Below, piece by piece: positions 7,816-15,751 of a DNA stretch of 28,302 nt. Position numbers and translations under genes: made by a program. Source of the DNA: a virus; the IMG/VR virus record IMGVR_UViG_3300028840_002935, positions 1-28,302 of that record; one strand, written 5' to 3'. A model generated the notes under the pieces. It did not search any database. It saw only the letters and a list, made by a program, of their open reading frames with translations, and had not been told where the DNA came from. Each line of letters starts with the position of its first letter. Within the stretch, counting starts at the first letter, position 1.

Positions 7816-10116
7816 GCTAATTTCAACAGTGCCACCAGCGCCGACGTTATACATAACATCACCTGCAGCACGCTCGCCTTCGCGTTCCTGAAGCTTTGCT
7901 ATGGCTTCTAAGAGTCTATCACCACCGAGATTGACCTTGATGACAATCGGTCTGTAGTTACGTTCCTTTATGCCTTCAGCCGTCTCTTTGGCTCTAAGAT
8001 GAGCACGATTAATAATCGCTTCTCGTGAACCTGGTGTAACGGCTACAGACACAGGCGTATACCCACCGCCTACAGTTTTATCCCCAGTTTCAAGTTCGTC
8101 GCTCATCCGACGACCCTTAGATTCAGGCGGTGGAGGCCCAGCCGCAGCAGCAACAAGTCCTCTTGGTCCAGCCGTTGCCATAATAACCCCGGCTGTAAAC
8201 ACATCTCCCCAAGAAGCATCACCCATTGCTATCTTAGGAAGCACGCTAGCGAGAGCTTGAAAAATCACCTGTAGAGGTTTAAAAACCAGCATGTAAATTC
8301 TGATTCCAACCTCAACGATTGCAAGCAGAATGTACCCCAGTAGAGTGATGATCATACCAATAGCAATACCAATTACGTGCCCCATTGTTTTGGCTTCGCC
8401 CATGTCATCACCAAACATTTTAGACAGGGGTGCCATCCAGGCAGCAGCTTCAGTTCCCATCGTATCAGTAATTCTCTGAAACATCGCGTCGAAGGGTTTT
8501 TCCATCGTCGGAACCATCGCCATAAACCCTTCACCAATTCCAGTAGCCATTTCTTTCATTCGCACAAACATCTCAAACACAGCAAGTGTGGGCTCTAACA
8601 TTCCGCGCTTAGCAAGTTCAGCGGCTGTGTCGGTTCTCATTGAGCCTACCTGCCCCTCATTTGTGGAGATAAGCTCAAACAGCCCCTTAAGCATCCAGAA
8701 GACATTCTCGATCATGTCTGCGAAGCCGCCCCAGTTGCGAGTAAATGCTCCAGTCAGCAGAGCCCCTACAACAGCGAATTCGCCCATTGCAACAACAACG
8801 GCTAGGATAACCCCCAGAACAGCCTGCCACGCACCTACCAATGTGCTAACAATGAAAATGGCTCCGGCAAACGTCGCAAAAATAGTAGAAATCGTGCCGA
8901 ATACAATAAGCGCGACACCGCCGAGAAATGACAGTATGCCAGCAAGCGTTGCTACGGCTAAGACCAGATCCCAGAATATTGGAACGTCTTCGCCGAATTT
9001 AATAATCGCCTCAATGACATCAAAAGCAAATGCAGCGACCTTTTCGAGCATCGCCGCCATATGTCCAAAGGCTGTGACGAGCCCTTGGTATTTACCCTCG
9101 CGCAAAGCAAAGGTAAGGGCATAGGCAAATTCATAGATGCGCTTAATCAGCGGCTCAAAGATCTCAAAAGCCAGCTTACCGAGAGTGTCGGCAGCAAGCT
9201 CCCAAAGATCCTCAAGCTGAGCGATCATGAAAGACACGGTGCCTTCCATTGCCTTACCTTGACCACCGTAGGTTTGACCAATGAGGCTAACAAATTCGTA
9301 ATACCCGCGCTGAATATCACCGGTCTTAATAAACTCCTTTTGAATCCTCTCCAAATCAGGGATCATATACCCAGGAAGATTCAACCGAGTTCTAACAGAC
9401 CTAATGGCATTCGGGCCGCCAGACAGAAATTCTGGTATTGACATACGTATATTGGTAGCCCCCATTGGACCCAACGTTGCGGCCAAATCGGAAAGAGCCT
9501 CAATACCAGTGATCATGTCACCTGTCTTAGACTTAACCATAGCAAAAGGGTCGGTGACACCCTGCAGCCCGATAATTCTAGTAAGGTTAAGAACGTCTTT
9601 GGTCTTCATCATGGTGCCAGCAGCAACCTTCATTGCTTGCTCCCAGACCTTGGCTGACTCTTCCTGAAAGACGAATTCAAAACCTTTCTCTAGTAGCTCA
9701 AATTCAGCACGGACCTGTCCGACCGTCGTCACCATACCAATCATAGCGTTGGCAATTCCCCCCGCAACGCCAATCATGGCTTGCCCTGCCTGGACAAATT
9801 GGCGGGCGGCGCTAACCCAACCGTAAGCGACACCCATGACCATACCAATTTGTCCAAACGCAGAGTTTAGCACGCTGTTCTTACGCATTTGGCCAGACAG
9901 CATTGTGGCGCCAGCCTGGGCTCCACCTCCTCTGGCACCCGTCGCTTTAGACGGAAGAACGCCTGACCCACGAAAAATAGGGCCTGATTGCAAGGCTCGT
10001 ATGTTTCGCGACAGGACACCTACCTCGGTGTTAAGCCGCATCACATAGGCTATTGCATTGCCCCGCGCGCTAAAGACAATACCAAATTTTCCAACCGTAT
10101 GTGCGCTACCAGCCAT
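7813..10116 (-). CDS. Tail tape measure protein
   Basis: The product has 767 residues. It starts at an ATG after AAGGGGTG, just downstream of the frameshifted chaperone, the standard place for a tape measure gene. Helical, Ala/Met/Gly-rich blocks include residues about 85-140 (QIGMVMGVAYGWVSAARQFV) and a hydrophobic run at about 385-470 (VLAVATLAGILSFLGGVALI). A third block lies at about 570-635 (IIGMIITLL-like repeats of Ile, Leu and Val). The hydrophobic segments could enter the host membrane at ejection. The family sets tail length; at about 1.5 angstrom per residue, 767 residues suggests a tail near 115 nm, an estimate only. No muramidase or peptidase motif was seen. Confidence 0.88.
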   Translation of the reverse strand: MAGSAHTVGKFGIVFSARGNAIAYVMRLNTEVGVLSRNIRALQSGPIFRGSGVLPSKATGARGGGAQAGATMLSGQMRKNSVLNSAFGQIGMVMGVAYGWVSAARQFVQAGQAMIGVAGGIANAMIGMVTTVGQVRAEFELLEKGFEFVFQEESAKVWEQAMKVAAGTMMKTKDVLNLTRIIGLQGVTDPFAMVKSKTGDMITGIEALSDLAATLGPMGATNIRMSIPEFLSGGPNAIRSVRTRLNLPGYMIPDLERIQKEFIKTGDIQRGYYEFVSLIGQTYGGQGKAMEGTVSFMIAQLEDLWELAADTLGKLAFEIFEPLIKRIYEFAYALTFALREGKYQGLVTAFGHMAAMLEKVAAFAFDVIEAIIKFGEDVPIFWDLVLAVATLAGILSFLGGVALIVFGTISTIFATFAGAIFIVSTLVGAWQAVLGVILAVVVAMGEFAVVGALLTGAFTRNWGGFADMIENVFWMLKGLFELISTNEGQVGSMRTDTAAELAKRGMLEPTLAVFEMFVRMKEMATGIGEGFMAMVPTMEKPFDAMFQRITDTMGTEAAAWMAPLSKMFGDDMGEAKTMGHVIGIAIGMIITLLGYILLAIVEVGIRIYMLVFKPLQVIFQALASVLPKIAMGDASWGDVFTAGVIMATAGPRGLVAAAAGPPPPESKGRRMSDELETGDKTVGGGYTPVSVAVTPGSREAIINRAHLRAKETAEGIKERNYRPIVIKVNLGGDRLLEAIAKLQEREGERAAGDVMYNVGAGGTVEIS

Positions 10117-10131
10117 AACACCCCTTAATTA

Positions 10132-10153
10132 ACATTGCGCATGCGCAACGTTA
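10132..10153 (-). repeat. Palindromic repeat copy 3 (chaperone to tape measure)
   Basis: Core TTGCGC-AT-GCGCAA at 10135-10148. The TAA of the frameshifted chaperone starts it; the AAGGGG ribosome site of the tape measure follows. The outer arm has a G-U pair in the minus-strand RNA where copy 2 has A-U. Confidence 0.88.
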
Positions 10154-11382
10154 CCTGCCTTTTGTTTTCGCATCTAAGTCAGCTTTCAATTTCTGCCTTG
10201 ACCGAATAAGCTGCTTATAGAATTCTAGTCTATGACGTGTTGGCATTTCGTACGTCTGCTCTATCGTCCAGTACCAGGCTTCAGCGAAACAAAACGCCAT
10301 TGTGTTTATAGCCTCGGGTCCGACTAACGGCCCGAGGAAAGAGAGAAAAAATCTTTGTCCATGAGGTTGACCGTGGTCTCAACCTCCGATGCACCACAGT
10401 TCGTGCATTTATCTAGAGTCGTCGTCAAATCGAACCGACCGCCGGGAAGATACTTCTGCATCACCTCGCGCAAAAACACGCGATCCTTCCATGACAAAGA
10501 AGCTACCTCTCTATGAGAGAGCCGGTGGTTACCGTCGATTGCAACGATGGCTCGTGTGAGCAGCGCAGTAAGCTCGTCAGCGTTATCACGTTCTAGCACC
10601 TTAGCCAGACCATGCTCTTGATGTCCCTGGATAAGCTTGAATTCGATTACCGACCCAGAAGGCACCTTGATTGTCCATGACCGCTTTTTACGTACCTCTT
10701 CGTTGATGCAGGGCACGTAATGAGGCAGTGTCACATGGTCAACATGCGGTGGCTTGGGAAGGTCGTTTGCGAATTCGTACACAGAAACACCGGCTTCCTT
10801 CGCGCCCGCGCGGATAAATTTCCACAGCGCTATTACCTCTTCTTCTGACCGAGGAACCTCATTTGTCTTCGGATTAATGAGGTTTCCGTATATGTGCTCA
10901 TTCAGGTCGAAGGTGGCTCGTGTCTTACCTCCACAGTTCTCACAAATGAACGGTGCGTTGTGCCACATAGGGCCAAGGTTAAACACACGCGCCTTGAACA
11001 ACATATACGTGCGGTCAGTAGACCACATATCATGGATGACCTTTGCCGCATGTGACGGCGAAGGGAATTTGAGATCCCCAAGGCTCACAATAATACGCGC
11101 TAGAAATTCTGTGTTATTCCGACCTTTCTTTCCCAAGCTTCGACTGAAGAGCCTATCTTCAGCCTTGCCTTTAGTAAGGCGTTGAACAACCTTACTGTGT
11201 AAATTTCCCTCGTCGTCAACGTACCCGACCGGCAATTCGTATTCGTCGGTATCAGAAATACCAGGAGTAGGACCAGACAGTTCAAAGAGAGAAGGGTCAA
11301 GTTCAAAGGCAGCCGTAAGATGCTCCTGGTCAACCGCTTCTGGAATATTCGGATTTTCATCAAGTTCCGTGATGTATGGCAT
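10151..11382 (-). CDS. Tail assembly chaperone, long form made by -1 frameshift (410 aa)
   Basis: The gene reads 11382-10345 in frame 0, slips back one base at T TTT TTC (10351-10345), then continues 10345-10151, giving 346 + 64 residues. The extension reads from LSFLGPLVGPEAINTMAFCF through AEAWYWTIEQTYEMPTRHRL and ends KADLDAKTKGR. This is the arrangement of lambda gpG/gpGT and P2 gpE/gpE': a short and a long chaperone encoded directly before the tape measure and needed for tail assembly, not found in virions. The extension has a Trp/Glu-rich helix then MPTRHRLEFY, similar in style to gpT-type tails. Its TAA begins the palindromic repeat at 10132-10153. An ATG at 10301 could also start a separate 49-residue protein. 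Confidence 0.85.
10312..10351 (-). promoter_or_regulatory. Programmed -1 ribosomal frameshift signal
   Basis: On the minus strand the heptamer TTTTTTC (10351-10345) fits X XXY YYZ in the gene's frame (GAT TTT TTC). Seven bases later a stem-loop begins: CCTCGGG (10337-10331) pairs with CCCGAGG (10318-10312), and CCG (10330-10328) pairs with CGG (10322-10320) above a bulged A, leaving a TTAGT loop. The zero-frame TAG stop lies inside this hairpin. Heptamer, spacing and stem are all canonical for -1 frameshifting. Confidence 0.9.
10324..11382 (-). CDS. Tail assembly chaperone, short form (352 aa), zinc-ribbon containing
   Basis: This is the unshifted product. It ends six codons after the slippery site (S-L-S-S-G-R-stop), so nearly all of it is shared with the long form. 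It is much longer than the roughly 100-150-residue gpG proteins. Two Cys pairs, CENCGG near residue 137 and CTNCGA near residue 332, form probable zinc ribbons. Large size and zinc sites occur in T4 gp26/gp51-type baseplate-hub proteins of large myophages, so homology to that family is possible. I infer the chaperone role from the frameshift and the position before the tape measure, not from the sequence family. The ATG at 11382 follows AGAGGACTCA. Confidence 0.8.
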   Translation of the reverse strand: MPYITELDENPNIPEAVDQEHLTAAFELDPSLFELSGPTPGISDTDEYELPVGYVDDEGNLHSKVVQRLTKGKAEDRLFSRSLGKKGRNNTEFLARIIVSLGDLKFPSPSHAAKVIHDMWSTDRTYMLFKARVFNLGPMWHNAPFICENCGGKTRATFDLNEHIYGNLINPKTNEVPRSEEEVIALWKFIRAGAKEAGVSVYEFANDLPKPPHVDHVTLPHYVPCINEEVRKKRSWTIKVPSGSVIEFKLIQGHQEHGLAKVLERDNADELTALLTRAIVAIDGNHRLSHREVASLSWKDRVFLREVMQKYLPGGRFDLTTTLDKCTNCGASEVETTVNLMDKDFFSLSSGR

Positions 11383-11400
11383 TGAGTCCTCTGTTGAGTA

Positions 11401-11424
11401 AACATTGCGCCATGCGCAAGGTTA
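11401..11424 (-). repeat. Palindromic repeat copy 4 (after the intrinsic terminator)
   Basis: Core TTGCGC-CAT-GCGCAA at 11405-11419. It lies directly after the U-tract of the terminator and before the chaperone's AGAGGA ribosome site, so this copy is not attached to a stop codon. Confidence 0.88.
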
Positions 11425-11469
11425 AAAAACAAAAAAAGGAGGGTGGCAGGGCAAGCCCCACCACCCCCC
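11424..11469 (-). terminator. Strong intrinsic terminator after the tail tube gene
   Basis: The minus-strand transcript has GGGGGGUGGUGGGGC, a UU loop, then GCCCUGCCACCCUCC followed by UUUUUUUGUUUUUU. The three positions that fail to pair on the plus strand are G-U wobbles in the minus-strand RNA, giving an unbroken 15-pair stem only on that strand. It starts 8 bases after the tube stop codon. It should limit read-through from the highly expressed sheath and tube genes into the chaperone and tape measure. Confidence 0.92.
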
Positions 11470-11476
11470 GATTGCG

Positions 11477-11956
11477 TTATCGAAGTTCGATGAACCCCTC
11501 GTGCTGGATCTCCATTTCCTGAATGATGGCTTCATTCGTCTGCCCACCGAGCGTTCCCAGTGGCGTGAATTTGGAGGGCCAAGCGTTTACGATGCGATAG
11601 ATTTTGGCCGCTGACAAGTCTTCAGATTTCACAACAATGTCCATCCACCGTCGGAAGTTGAAGGCTCTGCCCTGACGCGTAGCGCTGTACACCTCAGAGT
11701 ACCAGGCAGCCATTTCGTTCTCTTCACCGATCAGCAAACCACGCTTCAAGGTAATCGGGTCGAAATCCGTCAGACCAGGAAGCTTCTTTGGCGTAGCCGG
11801 ATCTGTTCCCTCTCTGTAATTGATGACCTCAGTCGTGGTGACAAGACCGGAACACTCGGTAAAGCCAGCGCGGAGAAAGCCATCAATACGAATCTCGTAC
11901 CGAAATGCTCGAAGCGGGTCTTCAATCGATGCACGGAAGTAGCTCAGACGATCCAT
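11477..11956 (-). CDS. Tail tube protein (gp19 family)
   Basis: The product has 159 residues, the normal size for the T4 gp19-like tube family. Recognisable parts are PLRAFRYEIRIDGFLRAGFT followed by ECSGLVTTTEVINYREGTD, then KLPGLTDFDPITLKRGLL and the ending EIIIQEMEIQHEGF-type strand (here NEAIIQEMEIQHEGFIEL). Hexamers of this protein stack to form the inner tube. The start has AAGGAGGTAATAAG upstream, one of the strongest ribosome sites in the window, as expected for an abundant protein. It follows the sheath gene directly and ends at a strong terminator. Confidence 0.95.
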   Translation of the reverse strand: MDRLSYFRASIEDPLRAFRYEIRIDGFLRAGFTECSGLVTTTEVINYREGTDPATPKKLPGLTDFDPITLKRGLLIGEENEMAAWYSEVYSATRQGRAFNFRRWMDIVVKSEDLSAAKIYRIVNAWPSKFTPLGTLGGQTNEAIIQEMEIQHEGFIELR

Positions 11957-11968
11957 CTTATTACCTCC

Positions 11969-14440
11969 TTAGAGCTGTTGAAGACCAATTTCTTCGTTGA
12001 TAGCCCGACGATCTCTCTCGAAGTAGATCTCGACAAATTCCGCTGGGCTGGCAATTGCGAGTCCAATTCGCATAACGAAGCGACCTGAGTACGCTACGAG
12101 AGGCGGATTGTTATCCTCGTTGCAAATGACGAAAAACGCCTCGTCGACCGTGGCACCCTGGAGAATACCAGCTTTCCACAGGTTATAGAGAAAGATGGTG
12201 ACCGACCGAGTCGCTTCACCCCGTGTCTTCTCGTCATTTGGCATAAACACAACGTCAGCCAAACCTTCCTCGACCGATTTCTCGATTCGAATAAAAGCGC
12301 GGCGCACGTTGAGATAGCCGAAATCGCCAGTACCAGAAGTGCGGGCACCATACAGACGGATACCCTTGTTCCTGATGGAACGAATCAGATTCATTCTGGC
12401 GTTGTTAATGTTCGCACGCTCGGTCTCATTGTACTGCCTGGTCACAGACAGCGCCGACCGGATAACACCAGTCTTGTTGGCGGGCGTGACAGCGTAGTTG
12501 TAATCCCTATCATTCTGCGCGTACACACCGAGTGCAGCACCAATGGGAGGGATAGTCTTAAGAGACCCAGCAACGTCTGTTGCAGAATCCTCCACGATGA
12601 TCCAGGGATAGTACCCAATACCATACGTAGAGAATATCGCAGGACCGCCTGAGCCGCCCGCTCCCTGCTTCCAATCGGTGAGCTGGGTGGCAGTGAGGGC
12701 AGAGCCATACGCCAGTTCTGGGGGCGTATACAGAAAGGCGAAGTCTTTCCTCTGCTCTGCGAGGCCCTCTACAGCGCGATACCAAATTGTGTTGTTCACA
12801 ACGCTCATAGCCGAAGCTGGAGGAGCGTAAATCTCAGTGAAGTCATCGTACAGTCCCAGGATGGGAGCAAACGTCGCCGTGTAGTCTGTCGGAGCAGGCG
12901 TGCTGCCGTCCAAACCACCCGCCAGATAAATCTGGTCATCGGGTCGAGGATCGCTCGACGGAGCAGGCGAAATGACAGACACTGAAATTTTACGATGCGG
13001 GTCATTCGAGTTGATGACCGTCTCTACGTACCGTGGTGACGAATCGCTCATCGACAGGTCTGTCCACGAGTGATCACCAACAACAACACCAAAATCTTCA
13101 ACGTCCAAGTCAAAGACCAGACGATAAAGCTTAGCTGTAGCGGCGGCGATAATCGGACCAGGGTTCGTAAATGAGCCTTCGGTGTACACGCGATTGCCGC
13201 TGACACGCTTGACAGTCACATACAAAGTTCCGCCAGCACCGGCAGAGTCATCAATCAGAAGGTTGTCGCCCAACTGCAGATTTCTAGCAGTCACCATGTC
13301 AAAGTAAAGCTGACCGGCGCCGATAGAAATATCAGTCGAAAGCTCTCCGACGTATTCGTCGCGCTGCGTGGTGCTAATCACATACGAGTTAGCGAATTCA
13401 CCAGGAGACGTGGCAGACACAGTAATTGTGTTAGCCGGAATCATAGTGTTCGAGCCCGTATGCGGACCATCAGCGGCAAACCCAAGCTTGGGACCGAGGG
13501 TATCAGCGATGGTGACCTCAATCCCATTCGGCGCAGGACCAGGAGCCGCAGTCGCCCACGAAATCGAGTTCGTACCATAAGCACTGACAACAGTACCAGG
13601 CCAAGCAGCCTCCAAGAAAGCCTTTACCTCTGCGAATGTAGGATTGGCGTAATCAGCGAAGTCGCCGACGCCGAATACACCAGAACCGCCAACGGTAAAA
13701 GTCCCTGCCAGAGTCTGGCTAATCTCGGAATTGCTTCCAAGAGTAGACGACCGAAGCATAATGAGATCCGTTGCAGCATCATGATACGCAAAGGCACCGC
13801 TGATACCGGCATTGATGAGATCACACACATCCTGAGCCGTAGCAATAGCGAAAGTTACCACGGGGAAAGTCTGCAGCGGGGCGTTTGTCCCGTACAGAGC
13901 AAGATGCTGAGTATCATCCACCTGCGCCTGACCAACGGCGACAACGGGACCGAGCTTGAAACCGGCGGCATCAACAGCCCAGTCGTAGATACTCATCTCT
14001 GATTGACCAGACGCACCAACAGAACCGAACACACCGGCAGCACCATTGACAGCTACAGTCATAGTATCAGTGGTCGGCGTGAACACAAGGCCACCTACAC
14101 CAAACAAAGGATCGATGCTCGAAAACATCTCTCCAGTGGTCGATGCAGATGGGGTCTGAAGAGTTCCTGTAGCCGTAGCTTCAGTTCCATCAACAACACG
14201 AACGATGTAGCACTCGCGCCCGCCGTTGCGGAAGTAGTGATACATTTCATCGTAGGAATAATCACCGACATACCCCTCACCAAAAATCGAGCGGTATTCA
14301 TCCCAGCCGGTAATCAAAATTGCATCATTCGTAGGTCCGGATGTAGACCTTACGAAGAAAAGCGGACGAGACACCGGAGTTTGTTCGATAACAAACCCTG
14401 CCTTATCGCGCTCAAAAATCTGGATGCCAGGTGCAGGCAT
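11969..14440 (-). CDS. Contractile tail sheath protein
   Basis: The product has 823 residues, long for the family (T4 gp18 is about 660). The N-terminus PGIQIFERDKAGFVIEQTPV is the usual sheath opening. GWDEYRSIFGEGY and YHYFRNGGRECYIVRV follow the conserved pattern. The C-terminal domain reads GIRLYGARTSGTGDFGYLNV, RAFIRIEKSVEEGL, LYNLWKAGILQGATVDEAFF and EFVEIYFERDRRAINEE, which are classic sheath core features. Residues about 95-400 are Ala/Thr/Gly-rich beta-type inserts that probably form surface domains and account for the extra length. GGAGG precedes the ATG. Sheath and tube are adjacent, as is usual. Confidence 0.96.
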   Translation of the reverse strand: MPAPGIQIFERDKAGFVIEQTPVSRPLFFVRSTSGPTNDAILITGWDEYRSIFGEGYVGDYSYDEMYHYFRNGGRECYIVRVVDGTEATATGTLQTPSASTTGEMFSSIDPLFGVGGLVFTPTTDTMTVAVNGAAGVFGSVGASGQSEMSIYDWAVDAAGFKLGPVVAVGQAQVDDTQHLALYGTNAPLQTFPVVTFAIATAQDVCDLINAGISGAFAYHDAATDLIMLRSSTLGSNSEISQTLAGTFTVGGSGVFGVGDFADYANPTFAEVKAFLEAAWPGTVVSAYGTNSISWATAAPGPAPNGIEVTIADTLGPKLGFAADGPHTGSNTMIPANTITVSATSPGEFANSYVISTTQRDEYVGELSTDISIGAGQLYFDMVTARNLQLGDNLLIDDSAGAGGTLYVTVKRVSGNRVYTEGSFTNPGPIIAAATAKLYRLVFDLDVEDFGVVVGDHSWTDLSMSDSSPRYVETVINSNDPHRKISVSVISPAPSSDPRPDDQIYLAGGLDGSTPAPTDYTATFAPILGLYDDFTEIYAPPASAMSVVNNTIWYRAVEGLAEQRKDFAFLYTPPELAYGSALTATQLTDWKQGAGGSGGPAIFSTYGIGYYPWIIVEDSATDVAGSLKTIPPIGAALGVYAQNDRDYNYAVTPANKTGVIRSALSVTRQYNETERANINNARMNLIRSIRNKGIRLYGARTSGTGDFGYLNVRRAFIRIEKSVEEGLADVVFMPNDEKTRGEATRSVTIFLYNLWKAGILQGATVDEAFFVICNEDNNPPLVAYSGRFVMRIGLAIASPAEFVEIYFERDRRAINEEIGLQQL

Positions 14441-14455
14441 TTATTTACCTCCAGC

Positions 14456-15208
14456 TTACGGTGGTGGAAATTCGGTTGGCTCTAAGATGTGTATTTCCGT
14501 CTCAGTGCCTCCCATAACTTCCATCTGTATCTCAAATCTATCGATTGTGCGTACACGTTCACCAAGCAAGAATGGGTCTGAAAACCCCTCGACCACATAG
14601 AACATATCAACGCGATATAGGTCGGTACGAGATTCATCCACAGCAAGGACCATTCGTGACAGCTCGTTGAAATCTAGCTCTCTCACATCACCGCAAATCA
14701 TGTTCCAGTTATACTGTCTACCGTCCATGAGCGTGATGGTGACATACCCCCGTTCTGGTAAAACACGCGGGTGTTGAATAGCCTCGGCAATAGCGTCGGC
14801 TTCCTCTGGTGTAGAAGCTGTAGACCACACAGACACCATAAAGTAGTATTCATACGGAAGCGGATGGTCGTATTCCATCCACACCCTATTACCCTCTACC
14901 TCATAGTAACCACCCTCGTTATCCCGGAATTGAGCAATCGCTTTAGAGCTAGGTACCTCGCGAATGATCTTACGCGAAGGTGGGTGATGATAAAATTTGG
15001 GATTGAACAACCGAGAGATGTAATCGACAGTGATGATTGGCCCGTGTTTATAGTCAACGCCTCCGCGCTTATCCGGAAATGAAAATAGACGCTGATGCAT
15101 CAGATTTGTGCCGGTTAGAATCGGATACAAACCGTCTTTCAGACGCCGTTTTAACGCCTCTTTTAAACGCGTAGACACAGCCTTTAAGATGCGCTTTTCG
15201 TGCTCCAT
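14456..15208 (-). CDS. Probable tail terminator / neck protein
   Basis: The product has 250 residues from ATG 15208, which has AGAGGGA upstream. An ATG at 15226 is in frame but lies within the palindromic repeat and lacks a ribosome site, so I reject it. The N-terminus is a basic amphipathic helix (EKRILKAVSTRLKEALKRRL). The middle has aromatic beta-type segments (EGNRVWMEYDHPLPYEYYFM) and later helices and strands (EEADAIAEAIQHPRVLP). I do not recognise the family. Lying directly before the sheath and after an HK97-gp10-like gene, it is best placed as the tail terminator or head-tail joining protein. Confidence 0.7.
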   Translation of the reverse strand: MEHEKRILKAVSTRLKEALKRRLKDGLYPILTGTNLMHQRLFSFPDKRGGVDYKHGPIITVDYISRLFNPKFYHHPPSRKIIREVPSSKAIAQFRDNEGGYYEVEGNRVWMEYDHPLPYEYYFMVSVWSTASTPEEADAIAEAIQHPRVLPERGYVTITLMDGRQYNWNMICGDVRELDFNELSRMVLAVDESRTDLYRVDMFYVVEGFSDPFLLGERVRTIDRFEIQMEVMGGTETEIHILEPTEFPPP

Positions 15209-15220
15209 GCTGGTCCCTCT

Positions 15221-15244
15221 AAACATTGCGCTAGCGCAAGGTTA
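15221..15244 (-). repeat. Palindromic repeat copy 5 (gp10-like gene to next gene)
   Basis: Core TTGCGC-TA-GCGCAA at 15226-15239. The TAA of the gp10-like gene is at 15242-15244; the AGAGGGA ribosome site follows. Confidence 0.88.
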
Positions 15245-15751
15245 AAATTTGCCTTGCATGAGTTGCGATTGAACGTGCCAACCAAATTCAGATTCACGGC
15301 GCTTTAACAGTGCGAAAACCGGGCGCCAGTGTGGTCGCTCTGGCAAACCTTGCAAGCCATACTCATGCACCATAGCTATATAGGCGTTTCTTCTTCTACC
15401 AGAAGTCTGAAGCCAGACCTCGGCAATGGTGTCTTTTTCAGCAAATTTCCGTGAACGGACAATACGCAGGCTAGCGAGGTATTCTCCAGTATCCACCAAA
15501 GTAATTTGTGGTCTGCCCTTCCTTGCCTTCTTGTCGCGCGTATAGGGAGAAACCATATTATTCTTTGTGGGTAACAAAGAACGCATGATGCCCAAGAGAA
15601 TCAGCTTCCTGCCGTAGTTGGCGTAATCGGCCAAGCCTTCGGCGATAGTCTCACGTAAAAATACAGGAAGTTTTTTCAGTCTCTTCCTGCTTTCTCCCCA
15701 ACCAGATTCGAGTTTAATAACAATGCTCGCCGAGCCGCTGGATATTCCCAT
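15242..15751 (-). CDS. HK97 gp10-like neck / tail completion protein
   Basis: The product has 169 residues. The conserved part comes late: TLVDTGEYLASLRIVRSRKF, VWLQTSGRRRNAYIAMVHEY and LQGLPERPHWRPVFALL. The pattern of a TG-x-L-x-x-S-(L/I) strand, an H-E-(Y/F)-G turn and an L-P-x-R-P segment before a final helix is the signature of the HK97 gp10 / P2 gpS-like tail completion family. These proteins act at the head-tail junction. The start overlaps the preceding stop as TAATG, so it is coupled to the adaptor-like gene. The TAA stop forms the start of the palindromic repeat at 15221-15244. Confidence 0.82.
   Translation of the reverse strand: MGISSGSASIVIKLESGWGESRKRLKKLPVFLRETIAEGLADYANYGRKLILLGIMRSLLPTKNNMVSPYTRDKKARKGRPQITLVDTGEYLASLRIVRSRKFAEKDTIAEVWLQTSGRRRNAYIAMVHEYGLQGLPERPHWRPVFALLKRRESEFGWHVQSQLMQGKF

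Noticed and set aside
8588-9124. Plus-strand open frame of 178 codons inside the tape measure region
   Set aside because: Shadow of the tape measure codons; composition follows the complement of the real gene.
15209-15226. ATG inside repeat copy 5 as start of the tail terminator-like gene
   Set aside because: It lacks a ribosome site, while ATG 15208 has AGAGGGA correctly placed.
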